This document shows, one piece after another, positions 17,800 to 24,894 of a DNA stretch of 64,000 nt. The notes beneath the pieces are model-generated. The model ran no database searches, had not been told where the DNA came from, and saw only the letters and a program-made list of their open reading frames with translations. Each line of letters starts with the position of its first letter. Positions within the stretch are counted from its first letter, which is position 1. The stretch comes from Microbacterium natoriense (lineage in GTDB: Bacteria > Actinomycetota > Actinomycetes > Actinomycetales > Microbacteriaceae). The position numbers and the translations under genes are program-made. The stretch lies in assembly GCF_030816295.1 (NCBI RefSeq), contig NZ_JAUSXV010000001.1, positions 2,232,001-2,296,000 of the forward strand. The letters run 5' to 3'.

Positions 17800-18525
17800 A
17801 TGCCCGAACCCCGCACTTTCCGCGACGAACCGGTGTCCTTCGTGCGCCGCAGCGGCCGGATGTCCGACGCGCAGGAGCGCGCCTTCGCAGAACCCGCTGC
17901 GCACTACCTGCTCGACGTGCCGAGAGACGTCGCCTGGACTTCCGTGCATCCCGAGGCCCGGCTGGATCCGGCATCCGAGTACGGCCGCGAGGCGGACCTC
18001 TTCGTCGAGATCGGCTCAGGGCAGGGGCACGCGATCGTGGCGGCCGCGTCATCCCGCCCCGACGACGACTTCCTCGCCGTCGAAGTGTTCCGCGCCGGCC
18101 TCGCCCGCACCATGCTCGACGCCGACAGGTCCGGAGCCCGCAACCTCCGTGTCGTCGAGGCGAACGCGCCCGAGGTGCTCTCCTCATATCTGCCGGAGGG
18201 CGCGGCGGCCGAGGTGTGGATCTTCTTCCCCGATCCATGGCACAAGAAGAAGCACACCAAGCGTCGCCTCGTGCGCGAGGGCTTCGGCGCGACCGCGGCT
18301 CGTGCGCTCCGCGACGGCGGTCTGCTGCGTCTCGCGACCGACTGGGAGGAGTACGCGGTGCAGATGCGCGAGGTTCTGGACGCCGATCCTCTGTTCGAGC
18401 GGGCTTACGAGGGGGAGTGGGCAGAACGCTTCGAGGGCCGTGTCATGACCGCTTTCGAGCGCAAGGGCATCGCCAAGGGCCGGGACATCCGCGATCTCGT
18501 CTACCGGAGGACACCGCGCGCATGA
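17800..18525 (+). CDS. trmB: tRNA (guanine-46-N7)-methyltransferase
   Basis: A 241-residue SAM-dependent methyltransferase of the TrmB family, which makes m7G46 in tRNA variable loops. The SAM motif is VEIGSGQGHAI, and the TrmB signature FFPDPWHKKKHTKRRLV is fully conserved. The C-terminal GLLRLATDWEEY and TAFERKG motifs complete the family pattern. The ATG lies 6 bases after TACCCT, so the transcript is probably leaderless. Its stop overlaps the next start (ATGA). Confidence 0.96.
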   Translation: MPEPRTFRDEPVSFVRRSGRMSDAQERAFAEPAAHYLLDVPRDVAWTSVHPEARLDPASEYGREADLFVEIGSGQGHAIVAAASSRPDDDFLAVEVFRAGLARTMLDADRSGARNLRVVEANAPEVLSSYLPEGAAAEVWIFFPDPWHKKKHTKRRLVREGFGATAARALRDGGLLRLATDWEEYAVQMREVLDADPLFERAYEGEWAERFEGRVMTAFERKGIAKGRDIRDLVYRRTPRA

Positions 18526-19412
18526 GCGGCGTGCGGCGTGATGCAGCCGTCTGGCCCGGCCTCGCGCCCGCTCTGATCGTGTGCGCCGCGGCGCCCGCGT
18601 TCTTCGTGCTGCGGATCGCCTGGCTCGGCTGGGTGCTGCTCGCCGTGGGCATCGGCGCCGCCTGGTTCATCGAGCGGGGCCGCAGCCGACAGGGTGAGGT
18701 CGTGAGCGTGGGGGCGCGCCGCTCGACGGCACGCGCGATCGGCATCCGTCAGGAGCCATCGCTCACCCGCGATCTCGCGCTGATCGCGCTGGGTCTTCTG
18801 ATCGTGAGCGTCATCCCGCTGGCCGCCGAGCTCGACAACCCCGCCATGCTGCGGTTCACCCTGGCGCTCGGAGGAGCAGTGGCCGCGCCGTATCTCGTGT
18901 CGCGATACGTCTTCCGCGACCGCGCGATCAGCTTCCCGTGGCGCGCCCGGCGCCCGTGGGGCCGGTTGCAGTGGAGCTGGCTCATCGCCGTGCTGATCCT
19001 GGGCTGGCTGATCCTCCCGTTCTACTTCATCACCAGCGGCGTCTACCAGAACTGGCCCGTCGTCGACTCGCCCGAGCTGATCGCGCGTCTGTTCGTGGGC
19101 GTGGGCGCGGTCGGCATCTGGGACGAGCTGTTCTTCATCTGCACGGTGTTCGCTCTGCTGCGCCGGCATTTTCCGGATGCTCTCGCCAACGCACTGCAGG
19201 CGATCGTGTTCGTGTCGTTCCTCTGGGAACTGGGCTATCGCGCGTGGGGGCCCGTGCTGACGATCCCGTTCGCGCTGCTGCAGGGGTTCATCTTCCTGCG
19301 CACGCACTCGCTCGCCTACGTCGTCACGGTGCATCTGCTCTTCGATGCGGTGGTGTTCGCTGTGCTCGTGCATGCGCACAATCCGGGCCTGCTGCCGATC
19401 TTCCTGGTGTGA
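18522..19412 (+). CDS. CPBP family intramembrane metalloprotease-like protein
   Basis: A 296-residue multispanning membrane protein with about eight hydrophobic segments. The C-terminal part resembles the CPBP (CAAX protease and bacteriocin-processing) domain: an acidic WDELFF in a membrane helix, FALLQGFIFLRTHS and VTVHLLFD. The usual EExxxR is reduced to DELFF, so catalytic competence is uncertain. It is coupled to trmB by a 4-base overlap. Confidence 0.8.
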   Translation: MSGVRRDAAVWPGLAPALIVCAAAPAFFVLRIAWLGWVLLAVGIGAAWFIERGRSRQGEVVSVGARRSTARAIGIRQEPSLTRDLALIALGLLIVSVIPLAAELDNPAMLRFTLALGGAVAAPYLVSRYVFRDRAISFPWRARRPWGRLQWSWLIAVLILGWLILPFYFITSGVYQNWPVVDSPELIARLFVGVGAVGIWDELFFICTVFALLRRHFPDALANALQAIVFVSFLWELGYRAWGPVLTIPFALLQGFIFLRTHSLAYVVTVHLLFDAVVFAVLVHAHNPGLLPIFLV

Positions 19413-19438
19413 GGGCCCGGATGCGGGATGATGAATGC

Positions 19439-19831
19439 ATGATCATCGCCGGACTCGTCCTCGCCGCGGCCGCAGCCGCCTTCCACGTCTTCATCTTCGC
19501 GCTCGAGTCCCTGAAGTGGACCGAGCCCGAGACCCGCAAGATCTTCGGCGTCGCCAGCGAAGCGGATGCCGTCACCACGAAGCAGCTGGCGTTCAACCAG
19601 GGCTTCTACAACCTCTTCCTCGCCCTCACCGCCCTTCTGGGAGTCGGTCTGGTCATCATGGGTGCGACGACGGTCGGACTCACGCTGGTCTTCGCGGGCA
19701 CCGGCATGATGCTCGCGGCCGCGCTCGTGCTGATACTCTCCGACCGCTCCAAGGCGCGTGCGGCGCTCATGCAGGGCACTCTGCCGCTGCTGGCCGTCGT
19801 CGTGACGGCGATCGGCGTCTCGCTGAGCTGA
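19439..19831 (+). CDS. DUF1304 family membrane protein
   Basis: A 130-residue protein with four hydrophobic segments. The family hallmarks are an N-terminal helix with HVFIFALESLKW, then RKIFG and FNQGFYNLFLA, which match DUF1304 (YqjF/epimerase-associated) proteins. The function is unknown. The ATG at 19439 is chosen because it starts directly with the first membrane helix and a GATGAT element lies 6 bases upstream. An in-frame ATG at 19421 would add six residues. Confidence 0.85.
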   Translation: MIIAGLVLAAAAAAFHVFIFALESLKWTEPETRKIFGVASEADAVTTKQLAFNQGFYNLFLALTALLGVGLVIMGATTVGLTLVFAGTGMMLAAALVLILSDRSKARAALMQGTLPLLAVVVTAIGVSLS

Positions 19832-19883
19832 GACATCCGCTCAGGGGGTGACAGCGTCCCGCTCAGCCGTCACACTCGTGTGC

Positions 19884-20960
19884 ATGGCTGACTGGGTGCT
19901 GCACGTCGACATGGATCAGTTCATCGCGGCCGTCGAAGTCCTGCGCAGGCCGGAGCTGGCCGGGGTCCCGGTGATCGTGGGTGGACGAGGCGACCCGACC
20001 GAGCGTGCAGTGGTGTCGACGGCGTCCTATGAAGCGCGCGCGTTCGGCATCGGCTCGGGGATGCCGCTCAAGATCGCGGCACGCAAGGCGCCCGAGCACG
20101 CCGTCTTCCTCCCCGTCGACCACCAGGCGTACGAGGCGGCTTCCCATGAGGTGATGGCGACGCTGCGCGCTCTGCCCGGGGCGGTGCTCGAGGTGATCGG
20201 CTGGGACGAGTGCTTCCTGGGCGTCTCCTCCGACGCCCCGGAATCCGTCGCCGGTTCGGCCCAGACCGCGGTGCTCGACGCGACAGGACTGCATTGCTCT
20301 GTCGGCATCGGCGACAACAAGGTGCGAGCCAAGATCGCGACGGAGTTCGGCAAGCCTCGAGGAATGTTCCGGCTGACGGCTGCGAACTGGTTCGAGGTGA
20401 TGGGGGAGAAGCCGACGAGAGATCTCTGGGGCGTCGGTCCGAAGGTGAGCAAGCGTCTCGCAGACCACGGCGTGAAGACCATTCGCGAACTCGCCGACGC
20501 CGATGAGCAGGAGCTCATCGGCGAGTTCGGCCCGCGTATGGGGGTCTGGTATCGGGAGCTCGGCTCGGGGATCGGGCCGAGAGTCGTCGATCCGACGCCC
20601 TGGGTGGCTCGCAGTCACAGCCGGGAGACGACGTATCAGCAGAACCTGACGACGGCCGAGGAGGTCGAGGCGGCGATCCGCACCCTCGCGGGCAGTTCGT
20701 TCGACGACTGCGCAGCGGAGGGTCGACCGGTCGTCCGCGTGCATCTCAAGGTGCGCTACGCGCCGTTCGAGACGAAGACGTTCGGCCGCAAACTGCCTGC
20801 GCCGACCGAGAGCCGCGACGAGTTCATCGAGGCGGCCCTCGCCCTCGGCCGCACGCTCGACGGGGAGCGGGAGGTCAGGCTGCTCGGCGTCCGCGCGGAG
20901 ATGACGATGCCCGACGAGGGGGATGCCTCCGAGCGCACTCCGGTGCGCGGCCGGATCTGA
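19884..20960 (+). CDS. dinB: DNA polymerase IV (Y family)
   Basis: A 358-residue Y-family translesion polymerase. The catalytic carboxylates are D9 and D11 in HVDMDQF and D108-E109 in GWDECF. The nucleotide-binding YEARAFGIGSGMP motif, the helix-hairpin-helix region LWGVGPKVSKRLADHGV and the little-finger domain with SHSRETTY are all present. The usual SxDExY motif is GWDECF here, a noticeable variant that keeps both acidic residues. No beta-clamp QL(S/D)LF-like peptide is obvious at the C-terminus. An in-frame start at 19848 would add 12 residues without conserved features. Confidence 0.93.
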   Translation: MADWVLHVDMDQFIAAVEVLRRPELAGVPVIVGGRGDPTERAVVSTASYEARAFGIGSGMPLKIAARKAPEHAVFLPVDHQAYEAASHEVMATLRALPGAVLEVIGWDECFLGVSSDAPESVAGSAQTAVLDATGLHCSVGIGDNKVRAKIATEFGKPRGMFRLTAANWFEVMGEKPTRDLWGVGPKVSKRLADHGVKTIRELADADEQELIGEFGPRMGVWYRELGSGIGPRVVDPTPWVARSHSRETTYQQNLTTAEEVEAAIRTLAGSSFDDCAAEGRPVVRVHLKVRYAPFETKTFGRKLPAPTESRDEFIEAALALGRTLDGEREVRLLGVRAEMTMPDEGDASERTPVRGRI

Positions 20961-21028
20961 GGCCTGTCGCAAAGCGCCGAACCGGTGACCTTGTCTTTAC
21001 GAGTCACACGGTCGGTGCGCGTGCGTGT

Positions 21029-21430
21029 TCAGCCGCGGATGACCGCAGCGACGGCGCTCACCTCGATGATCGCGCCGGGAAGTCCGAGGCCGGCCACGAT
21101 CGCCGCAGTCACGAGCGGAGGCGCCCCGTCTCGCGCGAGTTTCGAGGCGACAGCGCCGTAGGCGGCCCGCAGGTCGGCGTCCTGATGGATGAAGACGGTC
21201 CAGCTGACGACGTCTTCGAGCCCGGCACCTGCGGCTTCTAGCGCCACGCGGGCGTTCTCGACGGCGCGGAGCGATTGCTCGCCGGCATCCGCCGAGACGA
21301 CCGCACCGGTCTCATCGACGCCGTTCTGACCGCCGACGTAGATCGTCGTGGCACCCGGCGGAACGACGGCGACGTGACTGAACGCAGGACTGACGACGAG
21401 TCCTGCGGGCTGCATGAGTGTGATGTCCAT
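21029..21430 (-). CDS. RidA (YjgF/YER057c/UK114) family protein
   Basis: A 133-residue RidA-fold protein. The opening SPAFSHVAVVPPGATTIYVGGQNG and the helix QSLRAVENARVALEAAGAGLEDVV are typical. The canonical Arg that marks enamine/imine deaminases, expected in a PxRxxxEV-like context, is missing: the segment reads LPGAIIEVSAVA. It therefore probably belongs to the Rid subgroups without deaminase activity. CATACT lies exactly 6 bases upstream of the ATG at 21430. Confidence 0.86.
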   Translation of the reverse strand: MDITLMQPAGLVVSPAFSHVAVVPPGATTIYVGGQNGVDETGAVVSADAGEQSLRAVENARVALEAAGAGLEDVVSWTVFIHQDADLRAAYGAVASKLARDGAPPLVTAAIVAGLGLPGAIIEVSAVAAVIRG

Positions 21431-21465
21431 GTCGTCAGTATGCGCGCGACCTCGGACGCCGGGCA

Positions 21466-21503
21466 TGACGAAGGGCGAGGACCGCCGCCCCCGCCCTTCG
21501 TCA
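21466..21503 (-). terminator. Hairpin terminator after the oxidoreductase
   Basis: A 12-bp perfect stem (TGACGAAGGGCG against CGCCCTTCGTCA) with a 14-base loop lies just past the stop of the zinc-type oxidoreductase and separates it from the RidA-like gene. Confidence 0.65.
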
Positions 21504-21511
21504 CGAATGGT

Positions 21512-22489
21512 TCAGAACTTCAGCAGCACCTTGCCGACGCGGCCCGGAGTGCGGCTCGCGCGCATGGCGTCTGCCGCATCCGCCGCGTCGAACACCCCGG
21601 CGACGGGGAGCGTGAGCGTCCCGTCGCTCACCCGCTGGATGAGCTCGCCGAACAGGGCGCCGCGCGTCGCGGCATCCGTCGTCTGGATGACCTTGCTTCC
21701 CCAGAAGCCCTTGACGGTCGCCTGCTTGAAGATGACGTCGCCCGATGCGATCTCCATGATCGGAGAGTTCATCGCGCCGAACGCGACGAGGGTGCCGTTC
21801 TCGGCGAGCAGTGACAGCACCTGGCCCGATGCGGCACCGCCGACGGAGTCGACACCGGCGACGATCGGCGCGCCGCCGGTGATCTTCGCCGCCTGCTCGG
21901 CCCAGTCCGACTGGTCGGTCGCGACGACGTTCTCGATGCCCTGAGCGCGCAGCTCCTCGACGCCGGCAGAACGGCGCACGAGACCGAGCACGTTCACGCC
22001 GCGCGCGGCGCCGAGCTGCGCCAGCATCCGGCCGACCGCGCCGTTGGCGGCGTTCTGGACGATCCAGTCGCCGGGCTTCACCTCGAGGAACTCCAGCAGA
22101 CTGATCGTGCTGAAGGGCATCGACACCAGCTGGGAGGCGACCTCGTCAGACAGCGACGCCGGTACCGGGATGAGTCCGGCGGCATTCGCGACGATGTACT
22201 CGGCCCAGGCGCCGAAGGTTCCGCCGGTGGCGACGCGCTGACCGATGGCGAGACCGTCGACGCCCTCGCCGAGCGCATCAACGATGCCGAGAGCCTCGGT
22301 GCCCGACGCGGCGGGCAGCTCGGGCTTGAATCCGTAGGTGCCTCGGATGGTCCAGATGTCGTGATTGTGGATCGGCGAGAGCACGATGCGCAGCCGCACC
22401 TGGCCGGGGCCGGGCTCGGGCAATGGCCGCTCTTCGACGGTCAGAACGTCTTCGGGCTCGCCGAAGGTGTGATGGATGAGTGCGCGCAT
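21512..22489 (-). CDS. MDR family quinone/enoyl reductase-like oxidoreductase
   Basis: A 325-residue medium-chain dehydrogenase/reductase. The N-terminal GroES-like part starts MRALIHHTFGEPEDVLTVEE and contains SPIHNHDIWTIRGTYG. The nucleotide domain has the AANGAVGRMLAQLG motif, in which NGAVG replaces the usual AxxGGVG. The zinc-binding Cys residues of alcohol dehydrogenases are absent, so it fits the quinone oxidoreductase or 2-enoyl thioester reductase (MECR/ETR) groups. It starts 11 bases after the ohr stop, so it is the third gene of the ohrR-ohr operon and is likely induced by organic peroxides or electrophiles. Confidence 0.88.
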   Translation of the reverse strand: MRALIHHTFGEPEDVLTVEERPLPEPGPGQVRLRIVLSPIHNHDIWTIRGTYGFKPELPAASGTEALGIVDALGEGVDGLAIGQRVATGGTFGAWAEYIVANAAGLIPVPASLSDEVASQLVSMPFSTISLLEFLEVKPGDWIVQNAANGAVGRMLAQLGAARGVNVLGLVRRSAGVEELRAQGIENVVATDQSDWAEQAAKITGGAPIVAGVDSVGGAASGQVLSLLAENGTLVAFGAMNSPIMEIASGDVIFKQATVKGFWGSKVIQTTDAATRGALFGELIQRVSDGTLTLPVAGVFDAADAADAMRASRTPGRVGKVLLKF

Positions 22490-22500
22490 GGTTCTACTCC

Positions 22501-22923
22501 TCAGTCGTCCGAGACGGTGATGTCGACGTCGATGTTTCCGCGGGTGGCGTTCGAGTACGGGCACACCTGGTGCGCCGCGTTCGCGAGTTCGACGGCCTGC
22601 TCGTGGGGGAGGTCGGGGATGACGACCTCGAGCTGCACGGCGAGTCCGAACCCGCCTTCGCCGTTCGAGCCGATCTGCACGCGAGCGCCGACCGAGGAGT
22701 CGACGATCGAGACCTTCTGTGCTCGGGCGACGGTCTGCAGCGCCGAGTGGAAGCACGCGGCGTAGCCGGCGGCGAACAGCTGCTCGGGGTTCGCTCCGTC
22801 GCCGGAGCCGCCGAGCTCCTTCGGGACGGCGAGGGTGAAGTCGAGCCGGCCTTCGCTCGTCGCGACGCGGCCGTTGCGGCCGGCGCCTGTGGCGAGGGCC
22901 TCGGCGGTGTACAGGGCTTCCAT
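22501..22923 (-). CDS. ohr: Organic hydroperoxide resistance protein
   Basis: A 140-residue Ohr peroxidase of the Ohr/OsmC superfamily that reduces fatty-acid and other organic hydroperoxides with dihydrolipoyl-type electron donors. The two catalytic cysteines are in place: C57 in AACFHSAL and C121 in HQVCPYSNA. The N-terminal LYTAEALATGAGRNGRV is typical of Ohr rather than OsmC. It lies 14 bases downstream of the MarR-type regulator gene on the same strand. Confidence 0.96.
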   Translation of the reverse strand: MEALYTAEALATGAGRNGRVATSEGRLDFTLAVPKELGGSGDGANPEQLFAAGYAACFHSALQTVARAQKVSIVDSSVGARVQIGSNGEGGFGLAVQLEVVIPDLPHEQAVELANAAHQVCPYSNATRGNIDVDITVSDD

Positions 22924-22937
22924 CGTGTGGATTCCTT

Positions 22938-23369
22938 TCAGTGGGTGCTGTTCTGCAGCAGGGTGGTGAGTTCTTGGAGTTCGGCGATCAGGCGGCGGCG
23001 GTGGGCATCGTCGCGGATGCCCGCGAGCTCGGCGATCCGAGCGCGGATCGGGGCGACCTCGGCTCGCAGCGCCGTGCCCTCGGCTGTGAGCTGCACCGTG
23101 ACGACGCGCTCGTCGTTCATGCTGCGGGCCTTGGTGACGTAGCCGGTCTGCTCGAGTCGGCGGACCAGGGGAGAGAGAGTGCCCGAGTCGAGCTGCATCA
23201 TGTCGCCGAGGGAGCCGATCGTCTGCTCTCCCTCGTTCCACAGGATCGCGAGCACGAGGTACTGCGGGTAGGTGAGCTTCCAGGGCGCCAGCAGGGCGCG
23301 GTACGCCTGCGTCGTCGCGCGGGCGGCGGAGTACAGCGAGAAGCACACCATCTCATCGGTCACGGGCAT
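22938..23369 (-). CDS. ohrR: MarR family peroxide-sensing repressor
   Basis: A 143-residue winged-helix MarR protein of the OhrR type. The peroxide-reactive cysteine is C9 in EMVCFSLYSA. The DNA-binding region covers YLVLAILWNEGEQTIGSLGDMMQLDSG and the beta-wing TKARSMNDERVV. The start at 23369 is chosen over 23402 because AATACT lies exactly 6 bases upstream and because it gives the normal N-terminus. In the reduced state it should repress its own operon through the palindrome that directly precedes the promoter. Confidence 0.94.
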   Translation of the reverse strand: MPVTDEMVCFSLYSAARATTQAYRALLAPWKLTYPQYLVLAILWNEGEQTIGSLGDMMQLDSGTLSPLVRRLEQTGYVTKARSMNDERVVTVQLTAEGTALRAEVAPIRARIAELAGIRDDAHRRRLIAELQELTTLLQNSTH

Positions 23370-23375
23370 GACTGA

Positions 23376-23414
23376 AGTATTGCACGCAATTAAATTGTGC
23401 ACAACTTAATTGCG
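23376..23414 (-). promoter_or_regulatory. OhrR operator and promoter
   Basis: A 30-bp near-perfect palindrome at 23385-23414 (arms CGCAATTAAATTGTG and its inverted copy with a single mismatch) sits immediately upstream of the -10 hexamer AATACT (complement of 23376-23381). It covers the -35/spacer region. AATT-rich palindromes of this sort are the known OhrR-type sites. Confidence 0.85.
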
Positions 23415-23455
23415 TTCCTGTGAGGGCGTACATGTTCGGCGCGTACGGTCAGGAC

Positions 23456-23608
23456 ATGACCACAGCTCAGCCGTCCCGCGAGGACGGCGAAGGAGACTCG
23501 GCGTTCCGACGATCGGGTCCAGCCGCTCCCCAGCGCGACGGCGACATCGAACGCGCGAGGTCCTTGAAGCCCATTCACATCGCGTCTCATCATCCCGAAG
23601 TCGAGTGA
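23456..23608 (+). CDS. Possible small hypothetical protein
   Basis: A 50-codon frame starting at an ATG preceded by TACGGT at a 6-base spacing. The product is polar and proline-containing (ends IHIASHHPEVE) and has no recognisable domain. The only support is the promoter geometry and the absence of another gene here. It could equally be a non-coding leader. Confidence 0.25.
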   Translation: MTTAQPSREDGEGDSAFRRSGPAAPQRDGDIERARSLKPIHIASHHPEVE

Positions 23609-23669
23609 TGAGCTGACCGACGACAGCCGATCGCCGGCGTACCAGAACGCACTACGAAAGGAACTCGTC

Positions 23670-23846
23670 ATGTCTGTGGGAGATCACATCAAAGCCGCGT
23701 CGGAGAGCGCGACGAACCTCACCAAGCGGGTCGTCGACGCTGTGGAGAACAAAGTCGACGACGTCACCGACGCCGTGGAGAACGCCGCGCACGATGCGGG
23801 CGACAAGATCCGACGCGTCGCCGGCGGCGTGCGCGAGAGCGAATAA
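23670..23846 (+). CDS. Small amphipathic helical protein (58 residues)
   Basis: The ATG has ribosome-binding site GAAAGGA at a 7-base distance and the frame ends in TAA. The product is one long amphipathic helix with repeated xVExxVDDVTDxVE and AAHDAGDKIRR segments, Asp/Glu/Lys-rich and without Cys or Trp. It resembles LEA-like or CsbD-like stress proteins but is not a clear member of either. A hairpin terminator follows at 23888. Context near the peroxide operon makes a stress role possible but unproven. Confidence 0.7.
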   Translation: MSVGDHIKAASESATNLTKRVVDAVENKVDDVTDAVENAAHDAGDKIRRVAGGVRESE

Positions 23847-23887
23847 CGCGACACGCGCAGTGCGCCCTTCAGCGCCGCGAAACGTGA

Positions 23888-23917
23888 AGAGGCCCGTCCG
23901 AATGGACGGGCCTCTTT
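23888..23917. terminator. Bidirectional hairpin terminator
   Basis: AAGAGGCCCGTCC, loop GAAT, GGACGGGCCTCTT, flanked by T or A runs on both sides. It can end the small-protein transcript on the plus strand and the tRNA-Arg transcript on the minus strand. Confidence 0.85.
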
Positions 23918-23927
23918 CGCGAAAACG

Positions 23928-24000
23928 TGCCCCCGGAGGGATTCGAACCCCCGACCTACGGTACCGGAAACCGGCGCTCTATCCCCTGAGCTACGGAGGC
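23928..24000 (-). tRNA. tRNA-Arg (anticodon CCG)
   Basis: A 73-base cloverleaf. The acceptor arm GCCTCCG pairs with CGGGGGC (one G-T pair), the D arm is GCTC/GAGC, and the T arm GGGGG TTCGAAT CCCTC is intact. The anticodon loop is TTCCGGT, giving CCG at complement 23965-23967. The first anticodon-stem pair is a mismatch (C-T). CCA is not encoded. It reads CGG codons, and the arginyl-tRNA synthetase gene starts about 900 bases away. Confidence 0.93.
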
Positions 24001-24016
24001 GCACCGAACGACAATA

Positions 24017-24823
24017 TCACTGGTTGGAGGTGCTCTCCGACCCACCGGCGACGGTGACCGGGGCAGCGCCGAGATCGACGAGATCGGCGGAGAGCCTCTC
24101 GGCCAGATAGCGGTGCCCTTCGGTGGAAGGATGCCTGCGCCCGAAATCCACGTCGATCACGTCGAGGTAGTTGGACGGTGTGATCCAGTTCTCCCCGATG
24201 GGCGAGATGTACCACCAGCCGCGCTCGGCGGCGAGGGCTGCGAGGTCCGTGTCGATGCGGGCGGTTCCGGCACCGACGGGCAGCAGATGCGGGGCCGGCC
24301 CCAGGATCACGATCTGCGCCTCGGGGTAGGTGGCCGCCATCGCGTCCCAGGCCGCCGTCACGGCCTCTCGATAGCCGGCCTCACCCTGTTCACGGTCATT
24401 GATCGAGCCCTGGATGATCACGAGGTCGGGCGACAGCGCGGGATCGAGCGCGGCGATGCGCTCGCCGAAGGCCGGACCGTCGAGGCCCGGCTTCAGGTAG
24501 CCGCTGCCACGGACGCCGTTCACGGTCGTCGCGCCGTCGAGGAGTTCGGCGAGAACGTAGGCGTATCCCAGGGTCGGGTCGGAAGCGGCGGATCCGTACG
24601 TCCAGGAGTCGCCGAAGACGAGGACGGACGGATGCTCCGGCAGCACCAGGGGAGCGGGAGCGATCGTGACGGCTTCCTCGGAACCCGCACCGGCGACCTG
24701 CGCCGTGGACGCGGCCTGCGACCAGGGGCGCCACACACCCAGGACGACGGCCACGAGCGCCAGAACGACGGCGATGGCGAGCACCGCGGGGAGCGTGCGG
24801 CGGCGACGGGACGCGGCATTCAT
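24017..24823 (-). CDS. SGNH/GDSL hydrolase, membrane-anchored
   Basis: A 268-residue protein with a basic N-terminus and one membrane or signal segment (about residues 14-35). An extracytoplasmic SGNH hydrolase domain follows. The catalytic blocks are GDSW (Ser), the Gly in VRGSG, GSIND (Asn) and the Asp/His pair in HPSTEGH. Such enzymes act as esterases or deacetylases on cell-wall or lipid substrates. The ATG lies 6 bases after TACAGT (leaderless). The longer frame from 24841 adds only MIYSHA. Confidence 0.88.
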   Translation of the reverse strand: MNAASRRRRTLPAVLAIAVVLALVAVVLGVWRPWSQAASTAQVAGAGSEEAVTIAPAPLVLPEHPSVLVFGDSWTYGSAASDPTLGYAYVLAELLDGATTVNGVRGSGYLKPGLDGPAFGERIAALDPALSPDLVIIQGSINDREQGEAGYREAVTAAWDAMAATYPEAQIVILGPAPHLLPVGAGTARIDTDLAALAAERGWWYISPIGENWITPSNYLDVIDVDFGRRHPSTEGHRYLAERLSADLVDLGAAPVTVAGGSESTSNQ

Positions 24824-24894
24824 GGCATGACTGTAGATCACCGCATCCGCCCTGCAAATTCCGTGGCCGCGACGCGCCGTAAACTTGTGAGTCT

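Noticed and set aside
23928..24000. tRNA gene as an integration site for a mobile element
   Set aside because: No integrase, no direct repeat of the tRNA 3' end and no phage-like genes were found on either side.
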